A stretch of DNA of 64,000 nt, from the NCBI RefSeq assembly GCF_021729155.1, contig NZ_JAJQYA010000024.1, positions 1 through 64,000 on the forward strand. The letters run 5' to 3'. This DNA is from Membranihabitans marinus (GTDB lineage Bacteria > Bacteroidota > Bacteroidia > Chitinophagales > Saprospiraceae). Positions 47,396-56,972 of this stretch are shown here, piece by piece (position 1 is the stretch's first letter; each line of letters starts with the position of its first letter). The notes beneath the pieces were generated by a model, which saw nothing but the letters and a program-made list of their open reading frames with translations, was not told where the DNA came from and searched no databases. A program made the translations under genes and the position numbers.

Positions 47396-47623
47396 AATAT
47401 GAATTACATTTTATGATGACGGAAAAGATTTCGAATGACCGAGCGAAATGCAAAGCATCGAAGGTCGTAAATCGACCTTCGGCGAAGGAACCGAGGCTAC
47501 CATGCCAAGGCATGACTGCCCTATAAATCATTACGTCTCAATCCAAAATATTTTAGAAGCAATGCATTGCGTCTCTACAATAAATCGAAAGATTACCGTT
47601 AATTATAAATGTAATTTGTATTA
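47396..47623. repeat. Complete small hairpin-chain element with terminal inverted repeats
   Basis: Left end AATATGAATTACATTTTATG (47396-47415) and right end AATTATAAATGTAATTTGTA (47601-47620) are inverted copies with few mismatches; total about 228 bp. Inside: ATGC-AAA-GCAT, GAAGGTCG-TAAAT-CGACCTTC (near 47460-47481), a CCGAGGC hairpin, and GAAGCAATGCATTGCGTCTC near the right end. Confidence 0.8.
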
Positions 47624-47759
47624 CTTGTAAGCTTACAAAAGGGAGACGATGGATTGATGGATGGAAATCTCAATATTTATTTAAATTAATTTGAAAAATG
47701 TTAAATTATTTGAAGTGAAAATAATTACCCACCGGTTATTTCAAACTAGTATAACAATA

Positions 47760-48650
47760 ATAAAGTCCTGAAAGGACCACTTGGAGTAAATACAAAAAAC
47801 ACCCCTAAATTAAGAGCATTTGGTAGTCTATCATACTACTACTTCATTCAGTTGTGGCTCTACAATAAATCGAAAGATAACCGAGTAAAGTACGAAGTAC
47901 TGAAGGTAGTAAACCTACCTTCAACGAGGATGACCGAGCATGACTGAATGCAGTTACTCGAAGAGTAACCCAATTGATTAAATATCAATTGGATGAAGGA
48001 ACCGAGGGTTCCATCCCTCGGGTGGGTGGACAAAAGGATCAAAGATCGTAAATCGACCTTTGACGAGGATGACTGAACATGACTGAATGAAGTTGTCCAG
48101 AGGACAACCCAATCCAGTAAATGTGGATTGGATGAAGGAACCGAGGGTTCCATTCCTCGGGTGGGTGGCCAAGAGTATCCAATCGACTAAATGTCGATTG
48201 GGTGAAGGAACCGAAACCTCCGTGTTTCGGGTGGGTTGGCCACCGCGTTCCGGGTGTGAACGAGCAAAGTGCTTGCACCTGAGCCCGTAAATCGGGCTCT
48301 GGCGAGAACGACCAAATGCAGTACGAAGTACCCAATCCACTTAATGTGGATTGGATGAGGGAGCCGAGGTCTCTGTACCTCGGATGGGTGGCCAGCCTCC
48401 GTGTCGTGACAACACTACATTAAAATCGAGAAGTATTAAATTACATTTTTCAATAATAACATAATAAAATTGAAGGAACCGAAACCTCAGCGTCTCGGGA
48501 GGGAGTGCCAGCATAGCCGTAGCTACGGTGTGACTGAGTAAAGTTGCCAGAATGGCAACCAAATGCCGTAAATCGGCATTTGACGATGGAACCGAGGCCA
48601 CTGTGCCGAGGTATGACTGAGCTTATAAATTATAAATGTAATTCGTATAA
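47760..48650. repeat. Longest hairpin-chain array of the window
   Basis: About 890 bp. TAAAT/TTAAT-loop hairpins at 47970-47992 (stem CCAATTGAT), 48109-48131 (CCAATCCA), 48179-48201 (CCAATCGAC), 48291-48309 (GAGCCCG), 48332-48354 (CCAATCCAC) and 48561-48581 (AAATGCCG). In front of several stands a GTT...AAC hairpin (47953-47969, 48092-48108, near 48543-48558); behind them a CCGA...TCGG hairpin (48002-48021, 48211-48230). The right end (48628-48650) is the terminal repeat; the left limit is unclear. Confidence 0.85.
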
Positions 48651-48673
48651 GAGCCTTGGCTTTGAAATAATGG

Positions 48674-49375
48674 TTATGGAATCATCGTCAGTTGACTTAA
48701 CAATTCTTCCCGACTGATGTATCCATCGTGTTGCCAGACGGCTTTGCCCTTATGGTATAATATCAATCGAGGTACGACGTCAACCACCAGTTCTTTACAC
48801 AGAGATTGATGCTCGTCGGTATCTACTTTAAAAAGGGATAATTGATCTTGTTTTTCTAAAGCTATTTCAGCCAGAACGGGAGCCATTTTCTTACAGGGCG
48901 CACACCATTCGGCATAGAAATCAACTAAGACATAGGGCTTCGACTTCAACGAATCCGTATACATATCCATTGACATTCCCTCAACGGTTTCCAGTTTACG
49001 CTCTGGATAGTCAAATTTTCTCCATTGGAGCAGTCCTCCTTTCATTTCCCATACCTGAGAATAGCCCATCGATCGCAATTCTTTGGCAGCTGCTGCACTT
49101 CGGGCTCCACTTAAACAATAAATATAAATAGGTTTTGATTGGGGGATTAATGCCGCCATTTCTTTGAAGTTATCATCCTTCCAATCGATATTTAAAGCAT
49201 TGTATAGATGTCCGGATTTGAACTCTACTGGAGTTCTGACGTCCAATATTTCGATACCTTCCAAGCTATCGATAGATTTATAAAATTCCTGCGGACTTAA
49301 GGATTGAGCCATGAGTGAACTTAACCCCATAAAAACCACTGCAATGGTAGAAAAACAAAGTCGAGATAGCATCAT
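48674..49375 (-). CDS. Exported rhodanese-thioredoxin fusion protein
   Basis: 233 residues. Signal peptide MMLSRLCFSTIAVVFMGLSS. Residues about 28-125 are a rhodanese domain with the active Cys in IYIYCLSGARSAAAAKEL. Residues about 135-233 are a thioredoxin domain with YAEWCAPCKKMAPVL. It probably handles thiol or sulfur redox reactions in the periplasm. A small lipoprotein gene ends 11 bp upstream, so the two are co-transcribed. Confidence 0.9.
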   Translation of the reverse strand: MMLSRLCFSTIAVVFMGLSSLMAQSLSPQEFYKSIDSLEGIEILDVRTPVEFKSGHLYNALNIDWKDDNFKEMAALIPQSKPIYIYCLSGARSAAAAKELRSMGYSQVWEMKGGLLQWRKFDYPERKLETVEGMSMDMYTDSLKSKPYVLVDFYAEWCAPCKKMAPVLAEIALEKQDQLSLFKVDTDEHQSLCKELVVDVVPRLILYHKGKAVWQHDGYISREELLSQLTMIP

Positions 49376-49386
49376 TTACAAAAATT

Positions 49387-49791
49387 TTAAAAGACATTGG
49401 TTCGCATCAATTCTTGATAGCTCGGCCACTGCACGGTAGCATCGTCTTCTGCGGTAATAAAAAACTGAATAGGTCGATATGGAATAGAGGTTTTAAATTG
49501 TACTGTTCTTGAGGCTTCTGAAGTCAGTTGACCAATGTTTTTCACTCCACTCTCTGCGGTTTTTGCCCATAGTACATAAGTTCTTTTGGAGGGAGAGAGT
49601 CGCTGTGGAGAAGCCAGGTATTTGGCTTTTAATTGAATACCATAATTGTCATTATCGTCTTTTTTCACCTTTACTTCTACTTCTGCTGCTGGAACAACGG
49701 TAGATATAGGAAAGGTCATCTTGGAAGTACCACAACCCATGATTAACCAAAAAACAAGTCCATACAGTCCTACAGAAGACGCGATTCGCAT
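49387..49791 (-). CDS. Small putative lipoprotein
   Basis: 134 residues with a lipobox (WLIMGC, Cys about residue 20). The mature part (VEVKVKKDDNDNYGIQLKAK, KRTYVLWAKTAESGVKNIG) looks like an Ig-like beta-sandwich. I do not recognise the family. First gene of a pair with the rhodanese-thioredoxin fusion. Confidence 0.75.
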   Translation of the reverse strand: MRIASSVGLYGLVFWLIMGCGTSKMTFPISTVVPAAEVEVKVKKDDNDNYGIQLKAKYLASPQRLSPSKRTYVLWAKTAESGVKNIGQLTSEASRTVQFKTSIPYRPIQFFITAEDDATVQWPSYQELMRTNVF

Positions 49792-50055
49792 ATTTTTATT
49801 CTTTTAGTGATGGTAAAATACCTATTGTTAATAACGACTACTTACTCTAAGATAATATTCATTTCCTCAATTATAAATCCTCTCAACCCATATTTAATTC
49901 CCAATGTTTATATTTTAATAAAAACAGAACTGGATTGTTTTTACATCATAGACATTTAAGGTATGTAGCAATTATAATTTTGATGAATTGTGACTTTTAA
50001 TACAATGTTTCGTATAAATAGCGAATGTATTAAACTCAAATAAAATAATTTCAAC

Positions 50056-51165
50056 ATGAAAAATCTTTTACTAATTGCTCTGGGCTTTATGGTTTCAATG
50101 GGCATATCTAAAGCACAAGATCAGGGATTACCACCCAATCCCGAACCGGGCAAATGCTATATTAAATGTATAACGAAAGACGAATTCAAAGAAGAAAGTG
50201 TTCAAGTCATGACCAAAGCGGCCTATAGCAAATTGACCATAGTTCCCGCTACTTACAAAACAGTTACCGAGCGAGTATTGGTCAAAGAAGAAAGCAAGAA
50301 ATACACCTATGTTCCCGCCGTGTACGAAACGGTGGAGGTCGATTTTGTAAAGAAGGAAGGCCGTACGGATTTAACCATCGTCGATGCCAAATTTGGTTCC
50401 GACAGCAGAACCATTGAGGTTTACCCTCAAACAGCGGGCTGGGAATATACCACTTTAGAGGACTGTCCATATCCCAACAAGGAAAATTGTCAGGCCTTGT
50501 GTTGGAAAGAATACCCTTCTCAAAGTACAACTTTGGCGTTGACCACTGTCGTGGCAGATGCCGCTACCAATGATGTCCCCGTCAATAGAATCAATGATAG
50601 TTATACTAAGCAAGTCATCAAAACACCAGCTCGAATGGAGGAAGAAATCATTCCTGCAGTGTACGATGAAATCACGAAAGAAGTCTTGGTTACACCAGCA
50701 TCATACACTAGTGTGAAAGTGCCTGCGGTATACGAAACCGTAACCAAAACCGTATTGGTTAAACAAGGCGGATTAACGGTTTGGGAAGAAGTAGATTGTA
50801 AGTTGACAGAATATTCCATCCTACCCATCTTATATGATTACAACAGTGCAGCCTTAACGGCCAATGCCAGAAAGATAATCGATGAGACCATCTTAGATCT
50901 AATGAAGGACAAAGCCAATATCTCTGTAGAGATCGCATCCCATACAGATGCTAGAGGAAACGATGACTACAATATGGATCTTTCTCAGCGCAGAGCCGAA
51001 TCTGTGGTCAATTATCTCGCTTCTAAAGGCATCAACAGAAATCGTCTTATCGCCAAAGGGTTTGGGGAAACCAGACTTAAGAACAGATGTAGCAATGGAG
51101 TAGATTGCTCTGAAAGTGAGCACCATGCCAATAGAAGAACTGAGTTTAGAGTACTCGGGAATTAA
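50056..51165 (+). CDS. OmpA-family outer-membrane protein with VPAxY repeats
   Basis: 369 residues. Signal peptide MKNLLLIALGFMVSMGISKA. Residues about 55-260 contain four or five copies of a motif like VPAVYETV.....VLVK (IVPATYKTVTERVLVK, YVPAVYETVEVDFVKK, IIPAVYDEITKEVLVT, VPAVYETVTKTVLVKQ). Residues about 265-369 are an OmpA C-terminal peptidoglycan-binding domain (YDYNSAALT, ASHTDARGNDDYNMDLSQRR, AKGFGETR). It anchors the outer membrane to the cell wall. A strong terminator follows. Confidence 0.9.
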   Translation: MKNLLLIALGFMVSMGISKAQDQGLPPNPEPGKCYIKCITKDEFKEESVQVMTKAAYSKLTIVPATYKTVTERVLVKEESKKYTYVPAVYETVEVDFVKKEGRTDLTIVDAKFGSDSRTIEVYPQTAGWEYTTLEDCPYPNKENCQALCWKEYPSQSTTLALTTVVADAATNDVPVNRINDSYTKQVIKTPARMEEEIIPAVYDEITKEVLVTPASYTSVKVPAVYETVTKTVLVKQGGLTVWEEVDCKLTEYSILPILYDYNSAALTANARKIIDETILDLMKDKANISVEIASHTDARGNDDYNMDLSQRRAESVVNYLASKGINRNRLIAKGFGETRLKNRCSNGVDCSESEHHANRRTEFRVLGN

Positions 51166-51216
51166 CCAGCTAAAAATTCGCATTTGAGGTAGTTATTTAT
51201 AAAGGTTGTTTAAGGA

Positions 51217-51251
51217 GAGTAGGTTGTGTTTCACAATCTACTCTTTTTTTT
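51217..51251 (+). terminator. Rho-independent terminator of the OmpA-family gene
   Basis: 12-base stem GAGTAGGTTGTG / CACAATCTACTC (one G-T pair), loop TTT, followed by eight Ts. Confidence 0.88.
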
Positions 51252-51283
51252 ATTTCACCGCCCTAACCTAGGGACACTCCATT

Positions 51284-51538
51284 TTATTTGAAAAAATATG
51301 GAGTATAATGCATGGCGCGCTGCTCTAATAGCACGGCTCTACAATCATCAGAAGGTTTATTATCCACCAGTTGCCACCATTCTTTGTGTCCATTGAAAAA
51401 ACTTTTGTGATCTTTGTGGTGAATGATCTCAAATTCCAAATCTTCAAGAAATGAGTAAAGGTATTTGGTATTACTCCATAGAGCGCAGCAATAAGACATG
51501 TTCCTGGGTCCAACCGACATCCCTGATCTCGATGCCAT
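51284..51538 (-). CDS. Possible small gene overlapping the TlpA-like gene end
   Basis: 84 codons; the part from about residue 20 on (NTKYLYSFLEDLEFEIIHHK, HKEWWQLVDNKPSDDCRA) reads like a real protein, with mixed charges and aromatic residues. It overlaps the last 68 bases of the TlpA-like gene in another frame, so the start is doubtful and the gene may be shorter. Family not recognised. It could be a gene fragment. Confidence 0.3.
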   Translation of the reverse strand: MASRSGMSVGPRNMSYCCALWSNTKYLYSFLEDLEFEIIHHKDHKSFFNGHKEWWQLVDNKPSDDCRAVLLEQRAMHYTPYFFK

Positions 51539-52679
51539 ATTCCGACGCGAGTTGCTCCTCCATCAGGGAATAATGTTTAATATGGATATCCCAATCGTGG
51601 AGGCTACCATCGTCGTACAATACATTGATCTGAGCGCCAATAACAGATCCTAGTTTCTGAGCCAATTGACTCAATGTCTGATTATCCGCCTTTATATTTC
51701 TATCATCAATCAAAAACCCCGGACTGTCCACGCCCCAGTCTATGACGTTGGTCTGCCACAACTGCTGACTATCGACGATATGCATTTCCAATTGTTTTAC
51801 CTGATTTTGCTCTGAAGCCAAAGTGAGGTGGTATTTTTCCAACAATGATTCTGTAATCTGCTGAATGGAAGAGTACAATTGGCTGGTATCACAATACAAT
51901 TCTAAATATTTAGCTTCTTGATCCGAGCGAATTTGATGATTCTCTATAGGCAATATATCACTCAATATATGCTGTAAACTTCCGGTAATATGAAAGTCTG
52001 ATCCCCGTATTTGTTTTGAATATGGACAAGGATAGGGCAATTCTCTAAATCTAAATTCCCCATATTGGATAAATTCAGCCTCCAATTCCTCTTTGACGAC
52101 CGGACGAAGTGCCAATTTTTTACTTAAAGGCAGGGCGACTTCATTATTGTCGGCCATTATCCCACCCAATATCTGTGGATTGAGAGCACTGGGATGGCCT
52201 TTCCATATCAGATGTCCCCCCGGTGACAGCAATACTGCATAGGGCATAGAAGTGACCTTATACCTTTCAAAGGTCCTGCCTTCATCGTCTAGTGCAACTG
52301 CCGTCTGCATTGATCGGCCCTGTAAAAATTGCTCTACCACAAAGGGCGATTCATTGGTCAGGGACAATACAAATAGGTTTTCTCGGTCTTCCCTTTGTAG
52401 GTATTCGATGTGATCTTTTATCTGGTGACAAGGACCGCAATATGTCGCCCAAAATTCGATTAGTATAAATTGATGATCAGCCAATTGAGTCATCTGAGAG
52501 GATTGTATCCACTCACTGAGTTGTATGGCAGGTTGATTGGTTTCTGCATTGGTTTCTGCATTGGTTTTTGCATAGCCATTCAGGAAAACAAACAACAACA
52601 ATACTACATTTTTAAAATATGACATAAGTGAGTGATTATTGGGTATAACGCTGAATCTGTGAATCCCGTATATTTTCAC
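51471..52679 (-). CDS. TlpA-like exported thioredoxin-fold protein with C-terminal extension
   Basis: 402 residues, or 384 from the Met at 52625 (MSYFKNVVLLLFVFLNGYAK), which gives a proper signal peptide. Residues about 60-190 are the thioredoxin fold with FWATYCGPCHQIKDHIEYLQ and a cis-Pro in SMPYAVLLSP. The remaining 200 residues (FHITGSLQHILSDILPIENH and on) form an extra domain resembling DUF3738-type regions of other phylum members. It likely reduces or isomerises thiols in the periplasm. A short repeat AETNAETN follows the signal peptide. Confidence 0.85.
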   Translation of the reverse strand: MKIYGIHRFSVIPNNHSLMSYFKNVVLLLFVFLNGYAKTNAETNAETNQPAIQLSEWIQSSQMTQLADHQFILIEFWATYCGPCHQIKDHIEYLQREDRENLFVLSLTNESPFVVEQFLQGRSMQTAVALDDEGRTFERYKVTSMPYAVLLSPGGHLIWKGHPSALNPQILGGIMADNNEVALPLSKKLALRPVVKEELEAEFIQYGEFRFRELPYPCPYSKQIRGSDFHITGSLQHILSDILPIENHQIRSDQEAKYLELYCDTSQLYSSIQQITESLLEKYHLTLASEQNQVKQLEMHIVDSQQLWQTNVIDWGVDSPGFLIDDRNIKADNQTLSQLAQKLGSVIGAQINVLYDDGSLHDWDIHIKHYSLMEEQLASEYGIEIRDVGWTQEHVLLLRSME

Positions 52680-52730
52680 TCGGTCAAATTAATACATTAT
52701 AATTAAAAATCATAGATTAATGTCTACATT

Positions 52731-53891
52731 TTAAGACTTTACAGGCAAAGAAAGAGAAGATGCTCGCTGAATAGCCTTGGCTCCGAACCGATTTCTTATA
52801 ACATCCATTTGCTTCAACAAATCGATTTCCTCAACGGTATCGTCAAACAAATTAATCTGAAAATTACCATACACCAAACTTCCAAACTTAATCCCAACCA
52901 ATCGAATAAGTTGTCTTCGTTGGTACAATTGTTCGAACAAATGCAAAATATGTCCCAACAATATCTTGTTGTTGGCCGTATACTGAATCCGCTTTTGTTT
53001 AGTGTAAGTATTAAAATCTGCGTACCGTATTTTCACGGTAACCTGACAGGTCAACTTGCCACTCTTGCGCAATTCATAGGCCAAATCGTCGACCATGGCA
53101 ATGATTTTTTGTCGAATAAAGACCATATCCAAGGTATCTTCAACAAAGGTACGTTCCTTGGACATAGATTTTTGTTCGGTGTAGGGAACTACCGGACTGT
53201 TGTCTTTGGCATTGGCCTTGTACCACAACTGTTTACCGTGATCGCCAAATTCTCTTTCGAGCAGACGAATCGGAATATCTCGCAAAGTATAGATGTGACG
53301 GATGCCCATAAAACTTAATTTCTTATAAGTTTGCGGTCCTACACCAGGTATCTTGCGCGTAGATAATGGAGCTAAAAAATTGCGTTCTGTGCCCTTGGTA
53401 ATTTGTTTTTCCCCATTGGGCTTCGCTTCACCAGTACCAATTTTTGAAACCAATTTATTGACGGACAAACCAAAAGAAATAGGCAAACCACTCTCCTTAA
53501 TCACTTTTTGCCGAAGCTCTTGTGTCCATTTAAAGCAGCCAAAGAATCGATCCATTCCACTGATATCGAGATAAAATTCGTCGATAGAAGATTTTTCAAA
53601 CACCGGCGCATCTTCACCGATAATGTCGGTAACCAAGGTCGAATATTTGGAGTATTCATCCATATCACCTCGCATAACAATGGCTTGGGGACATAGCCTC
53701 AACGCCATCTTAACCGGCATGGCAGAATGCACGCCAAACCGCCTTGCTTCATAACTACATGAAGCCACGACACCTCGACTACTCATACCTCCTATCAATA
53801 AGGGCTTACCCAGTAGTTGGCTGTTCTTGAGACACTCTACAGATACAAAAAATGAATCTAAATCCATATGAACGATGGCCCTATCATACAT
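52731..53891 (-). CDS. dinB: DNA polymerase IV (Y family)
   Basis: 386 residues, usual length. Palm motifs HMDLDSFFVSVE (near residue 8) and KSSIDEFYLDISG (catalytic Asp-Glu near residue 105), a VVASCSYEARRFGV finger segment, helix-hairpin-helix RKIPGVGPQTYKKL, and a little-finger domain to the end. It copies past damaged bases with low fidelity. No LexA-like site is obvious. Confidence 0.95.
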   Translation of the reverse strand: MYDRAIVHMDLDSFFVSVECLKNSQLLGKPLLIGGMSSRGVVASCSYEARRFGVHSAMPVKMALRLCPQAIVMRGDMDEYSKYSTLVTDIIGEDAPVFEKSSIDEFYLDISGMDRFFGCFKWTQELRQKVIKESGLPISFGLSVNKLVSKIGTGEAKPNGEKQITKGTERNFLAPLSTRKIPGVGPQTYKKLSFMGIRHIYTLRDIPIRLLEREFGDHGKQLWYKANAKDNSPVVPYTEQKSMSKERTFVEDTLDMVFIRQKIIAMVDDLAYELRKSGKLTCQVTVKIRYADFNTYTKQKRIQYTANNKILLGHILHLFEQLYQRRQLIRLVGIKFGSLVYGNFQINLFDDTVEEIDLLKQMDVIRNRFGAKAIQRASSLSLPVKS

Positions 53892-53986
53892 TGCTACCCT
53901 AATTAAATCAATAAATATGTCGAAATATACAACTATTTAATCAATGAATCACAGACAATGTCGCATTTTTCGACAAAAAATATTGA

Positions 53987-54739
53987 CTAACGCTGTGATG
54001 ATTCTATAAAAGGATATTCAATTTTGGATAAAAACAAACCTTGAGGTGGTACCGACCAATTTTTTTCAAGCCTAGACTGCTCATCCATGGCCGTTTTAAC
54101 TCCAGACAGCTGAATTTTGCCTTCCGCATATAGTAAACTAGCACCCACGATCAGACGAACCATACCTCGGAGGAATCGATCGGCAGAAATATGCATCTCA
54201 TAGCCTCCTTCTATAGCCTTCCAATGACAGCGAGAGAGTTGGCAGCGATAATTATTTACATCGGAATGCAATTTACAAAAAGGGTAAAAATCACCGTAAC
54301 TGAGCAACAACTCACTCATTTCATTTAACCGATGGACATCGAAATGTTTGGCTTTATAATAATAAAATGATCGATCCTGTAAAAAGGGATTTTTTTGAAA
54401 GTGAAGGTTATAGATATAGCTTCTACGCAGGGCATTGAACCTGGCATGGTGGTGATCTTCCACTGGTATAATATCGTAAACGGCAATATCCTGCGGCAGA
54501 AAATTGTTAAGGCGAAACACCAATTCATCATTCACTACAGCATCGGTATCGAAATGGGCATAATAATCGCTGGCGTGAACACCGGTATCCGTCCTGCCAC
54601 ACCCCACAATAGCTATATTACTGCGCAAGATCCGACTCAAACGATCTTCTATCACACCCTGGACGCCCTGAGCATTGGGTTGGGATTGCCATCCAGAATA
54701 ATGACTGCCTTTATATGTAAGATGAATAAAATAACGCAT
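53987..54739 (-). CDS. truA: tRNA pseudouridine synthase A
   Basis: 250 residues, family length. YKGSHYSGWQSQPNAQGVQG at the N-terminus and VGCGRTDTGVHASDYYAHFD with the catalytic Asp at about residue 51; RFLRGMVRLIVGASL near the C-terminus. It makes pseudouridine at positions 38-40 of tRNAs. Stands alone. Confidence 0.95.
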   Translation of the reverse strand: MRYFIHLTYKGSHYSGWQSQPNAQGVQGVIEDRLSRILRSNIAIVGCGRTDTGVHASDYYAHFDTDAVVNDELVFRLNNFLPQDIAVYDIIPVEDHHHARFNALRRSYIYNLHFQKNPFLQDRSFYYYKAKHFDVHRLNEMSELLLSYGDFYPFCKLHSDVNNYRCQLSRCHWKAIEGGYEMHISADRFLRGMVRLIVGASLLYAEGKIQLSGVKTAMDEQSRLEKNWSVPPQGLFLSKIEYPFIESSQR

Positions 54740-54790
54740 AGACTATAAGGTAAATATGCAGGGGTTGAGGAAGACTTCCAGTAGCTCGAC

Positions 54791-54822
54791 AAAAAAAGAG
54801 ATTGATCTATTGATCAACCTCT
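54791..54822 (-). terminator. Terminator downstream of clpX
   Basis: Minus strand: AGAGGTTGATC / GATCAATCTCT stem around AATA (11 base pairs with one G-T), followed by seven Ts. About 80 bp after the clpX stop. Confidence 0.82.
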
Positions 54823-54902
54823 CCTATCTTTTTGTTTCTATAGATATGAATTACATATCCGTAACATTAGCAGTAATAAAGATAACAATTATTCTGATAT
54901 CT

Positions 54903-56159
54903 CTAAGCTGCCTCGTCTAATTTTTTAATTTTCGATTTGCTAAATTCTCGCTTAGCATACTCCTTATCGATAACCAGTCGCTCCACTTTGTCCATAGAAG
55001 GCGCTTCGTACATAGCATCGGTCACTATGGCTTCGCAAATACTTCGCAGCCCTCTAGCCCCCAACTTATAAGCCAGTGCTTGTTCTGCTATATATTCAAT
55101 CGCACCATTGGTAAAATGTAAATCGATGCCTTCCAATTCAAACAATTTCTTGTATTGTTTTAAAATAGCATTTTTGGGTTTGGTCAAAATACTGACCAAG
55201 GTCTCTTTGGTCAAGGGATTCAAATAAGTCAATACCGGTACCCGTCCCAACAATTCTGGAATTAAACCAAACTGTTTGAGATCGTGGTGATTGACATATT
55301 GCAACAGTGTTTCTGGATCTTCTACGGCGTTCTCCTGTGATTTATAACCAATGACTGAAGTATTCTTTCGTCGAGCAATTATCTTTTCAACACCGTCAAA
55401 AGCACCACCACAAATAAACAAGATATTTTCAGTATTAATGGTAATCATTCTCTGTTCCGGGTGTTTTCGACCTCCATAAGGTGGCACATTGACCTCGGCA
55501 CCTTCCAACAATTTCAACAATCCCTGCTGAACACCTTCTCCCGACACATCTCTAGTGATGGATGGATTGTCGCTTTTCCGGGCTATCTTATCGATCTCAT
55601 CGATATACACAATACCTTTCTCTGCGGCATTGACATCATAATCACAGGCTTGTAAGAGTCGAGACAGTATGCTTTCTACATCTTCTCCCACATAACCCGC
55701 TTCGGTAAATACCGTTGCATCAACAATGGCAAAAGGGACATTGAGCATCTTGGCTATGGTTTTGGCAAGTAGGGTTTTACCCGTACCCGTTCTACCGACG
55801 AATAATACATTTGATTTTTCAATCTCTACTTCATCTTCGCCCTTCAGCTGCTGAGAAATACGCTTGTAATGATTATACACCGCTACAGACAAATATTTCT
55901 TGGCCTCAGTTTGACCTATGATATAGTCGTCCAAAAAGCTATTTATCTTCTTGGGAGTAATACCTTCTGGCAGTTGTCCGAGTTTGGAATTGGCCTCAGA
56001 ACTATCCGAATTATCTTCCAATTCTGAATGAATAATATCGTGGGCTTGCTCTACACATAGTTCACAAATATGTCCATTGAGCCCGGCTATTAATACCAGA
56101 GCATCTTTCTTCGTTCTCCCACAAAATGAGCAATTTACATTTTCTTCCATTTCATTCAA
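54903..56159 (-). CDS. clpX: ClpX ATPase, unfoldase of ClpXP
   Basis: 418 residues. The N-terminal zinc domain (CSFC at 10-13, CELC at 32-35), Walker A GRTGTGKT (near 122), the pore loop AGYVGED, Walker [11 protein letters not shown], and PELLGRVP give a complete ClpX. It recognises and unfolds proteins for ClpP. It follows clpP by 18 bp, in the common order tig-clpP-clpX. Confidence 0.97.
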   Translation of the reverse strand: MNEMEENVNCSFCGRTKKDALVLIAGLNGHICELCVEQAHDIIHSELEDNSDSSEANSKLGQLPEGITPKKINSFLDDYIIGQTEAKKYLSVAVYNHYKRISQQLKGEDEVEIEKSNVLFVGRTGTGKTLLAKTIAKMLNVPFAIVDATVFTEAGYVGEDVESILSRLLQACDYDVNAAEKGIVYIDEIDKIARKSDNPSITRDVSGEGVQQGLLKLLEGAEVNVPPYGGRKHPEQRMITINTENILFICGGAFDGVEKIIARRKNTSVIGYKSQENAVEDPETLLQYVNHHDLKQFGLIPELLGRVPVLTYLNPLTKETLVSILTKPKNAILKQYKKLFELEGIDLHFTNGAIEYIAEQALAYKLGARGLRSICEAIVTDAMYEAPSMDKVERLVIDKEYAKREFSKSKIKKLDEAA

Positions 56160-56177
56160 AGTTATTGGTGAATAAGA

Positions 56178-56867
56178 TTAGACTGATTTGGCACGTGCCA
56201 ACACTTCATCAACCAAGCCATACTCTTTAGCTTCTATGGCTGTCATCCAATTATCTCTATCGCTATCTTTTTCTATTTCTTCAAAGGTTTTGCCCGTGTG
56301 ATGAGACATTATGTTGTAAAGTTCACCGCGGAGTTGCTTAATCAACTTGTACGATATTTCCATATCGGTAAACTGACCTTGCATCCCACCTGAGGGTTGG
56401 TGAATCATTACTCTTGAATGCGGTAGACAGGTACGCTTGCCGCTGGTACCAGCACACAATAGGACTGCTCCCATAGAAGCGGCCAATCCAGTACAGATGG
56501 TAGCGATATCAGGACCTACGTATTGCATAGTATCATATATCCCCATTCCATCGATTACCGATCCACCAGGACTATTGATAAACAATTGAATGTCGCGTTT
56601 GGCATCGGTACTCTCCAAGAACAACAATTGAGCTTGTACTACATTGGACACATAATCATTTACAGGAACACCCATAAATATAATTCTATCCATCATCAAC
56701 CTTGAAAAAACGTCCATCCCTACAATATTCATCTGTCGTTCTTCAATGACCTGAGGTGTAAATCCATGAATATTGGGTACGGTGGTATTCATAAACTTAT
56801 CCAAGTGTGCCGAGCTAATTCCTCTGTGTTTTACGGCGTATTTTTTAAATTCTTCTTGAAAATTCAT
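56178..56867 (-). CDS. clpP: ClpP protease subunit
   Basis: 229 residues, slightly longer than many ClpPs at the N-terminus. Catalytic Ser in GLAASMGAVLL, His in MIHQPSGG and the Asp in the following helix region; INSPGGSVIDGMGIYD is the usual substrate-groove loop. It degrades proteins fed by ClpX. Gap to tig is 105 bp, so the operon may also have its own promoter. Confidence 0.96.
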   Translation of the reverse strand: MNFQEEFKKYAVKHRGISSAHLDKFMNTTVPNIHGFTPQVIEERQMNIVGMDVFSRLMMDRIIFMGVPVNDYVSNVVQAQLLFLESTDAKRDIQLFINSPGGSVIDGMGIYDTMQYVGPDIATICTGLAASMGAVLLCAGTSGKRTCLPHSRVMIHQPSGGMQGQFTDMEISYKLIKQLRGELYNIMSHHTGKTFEEIEKDSDRDNWMTAIEAKEYGLVDEVLARAKSV

Positions 56868-56972
56868 TTTATATTATTTTAAAGAATAAACAACTAGATA
56901 TGAAATTGTTTAGGCTGACTCCCCATAAAAAACAACATTCTATAGAAATTTAGCCCTTCTCGGTCTTATAAG

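Noticed and set aside
47760-48650. ORFs of 60-120 codons across the repeat array
   Set aside because: They arise from the hairpin repeats in several frames on both strands, have no consistent frame between copies and no start signals.
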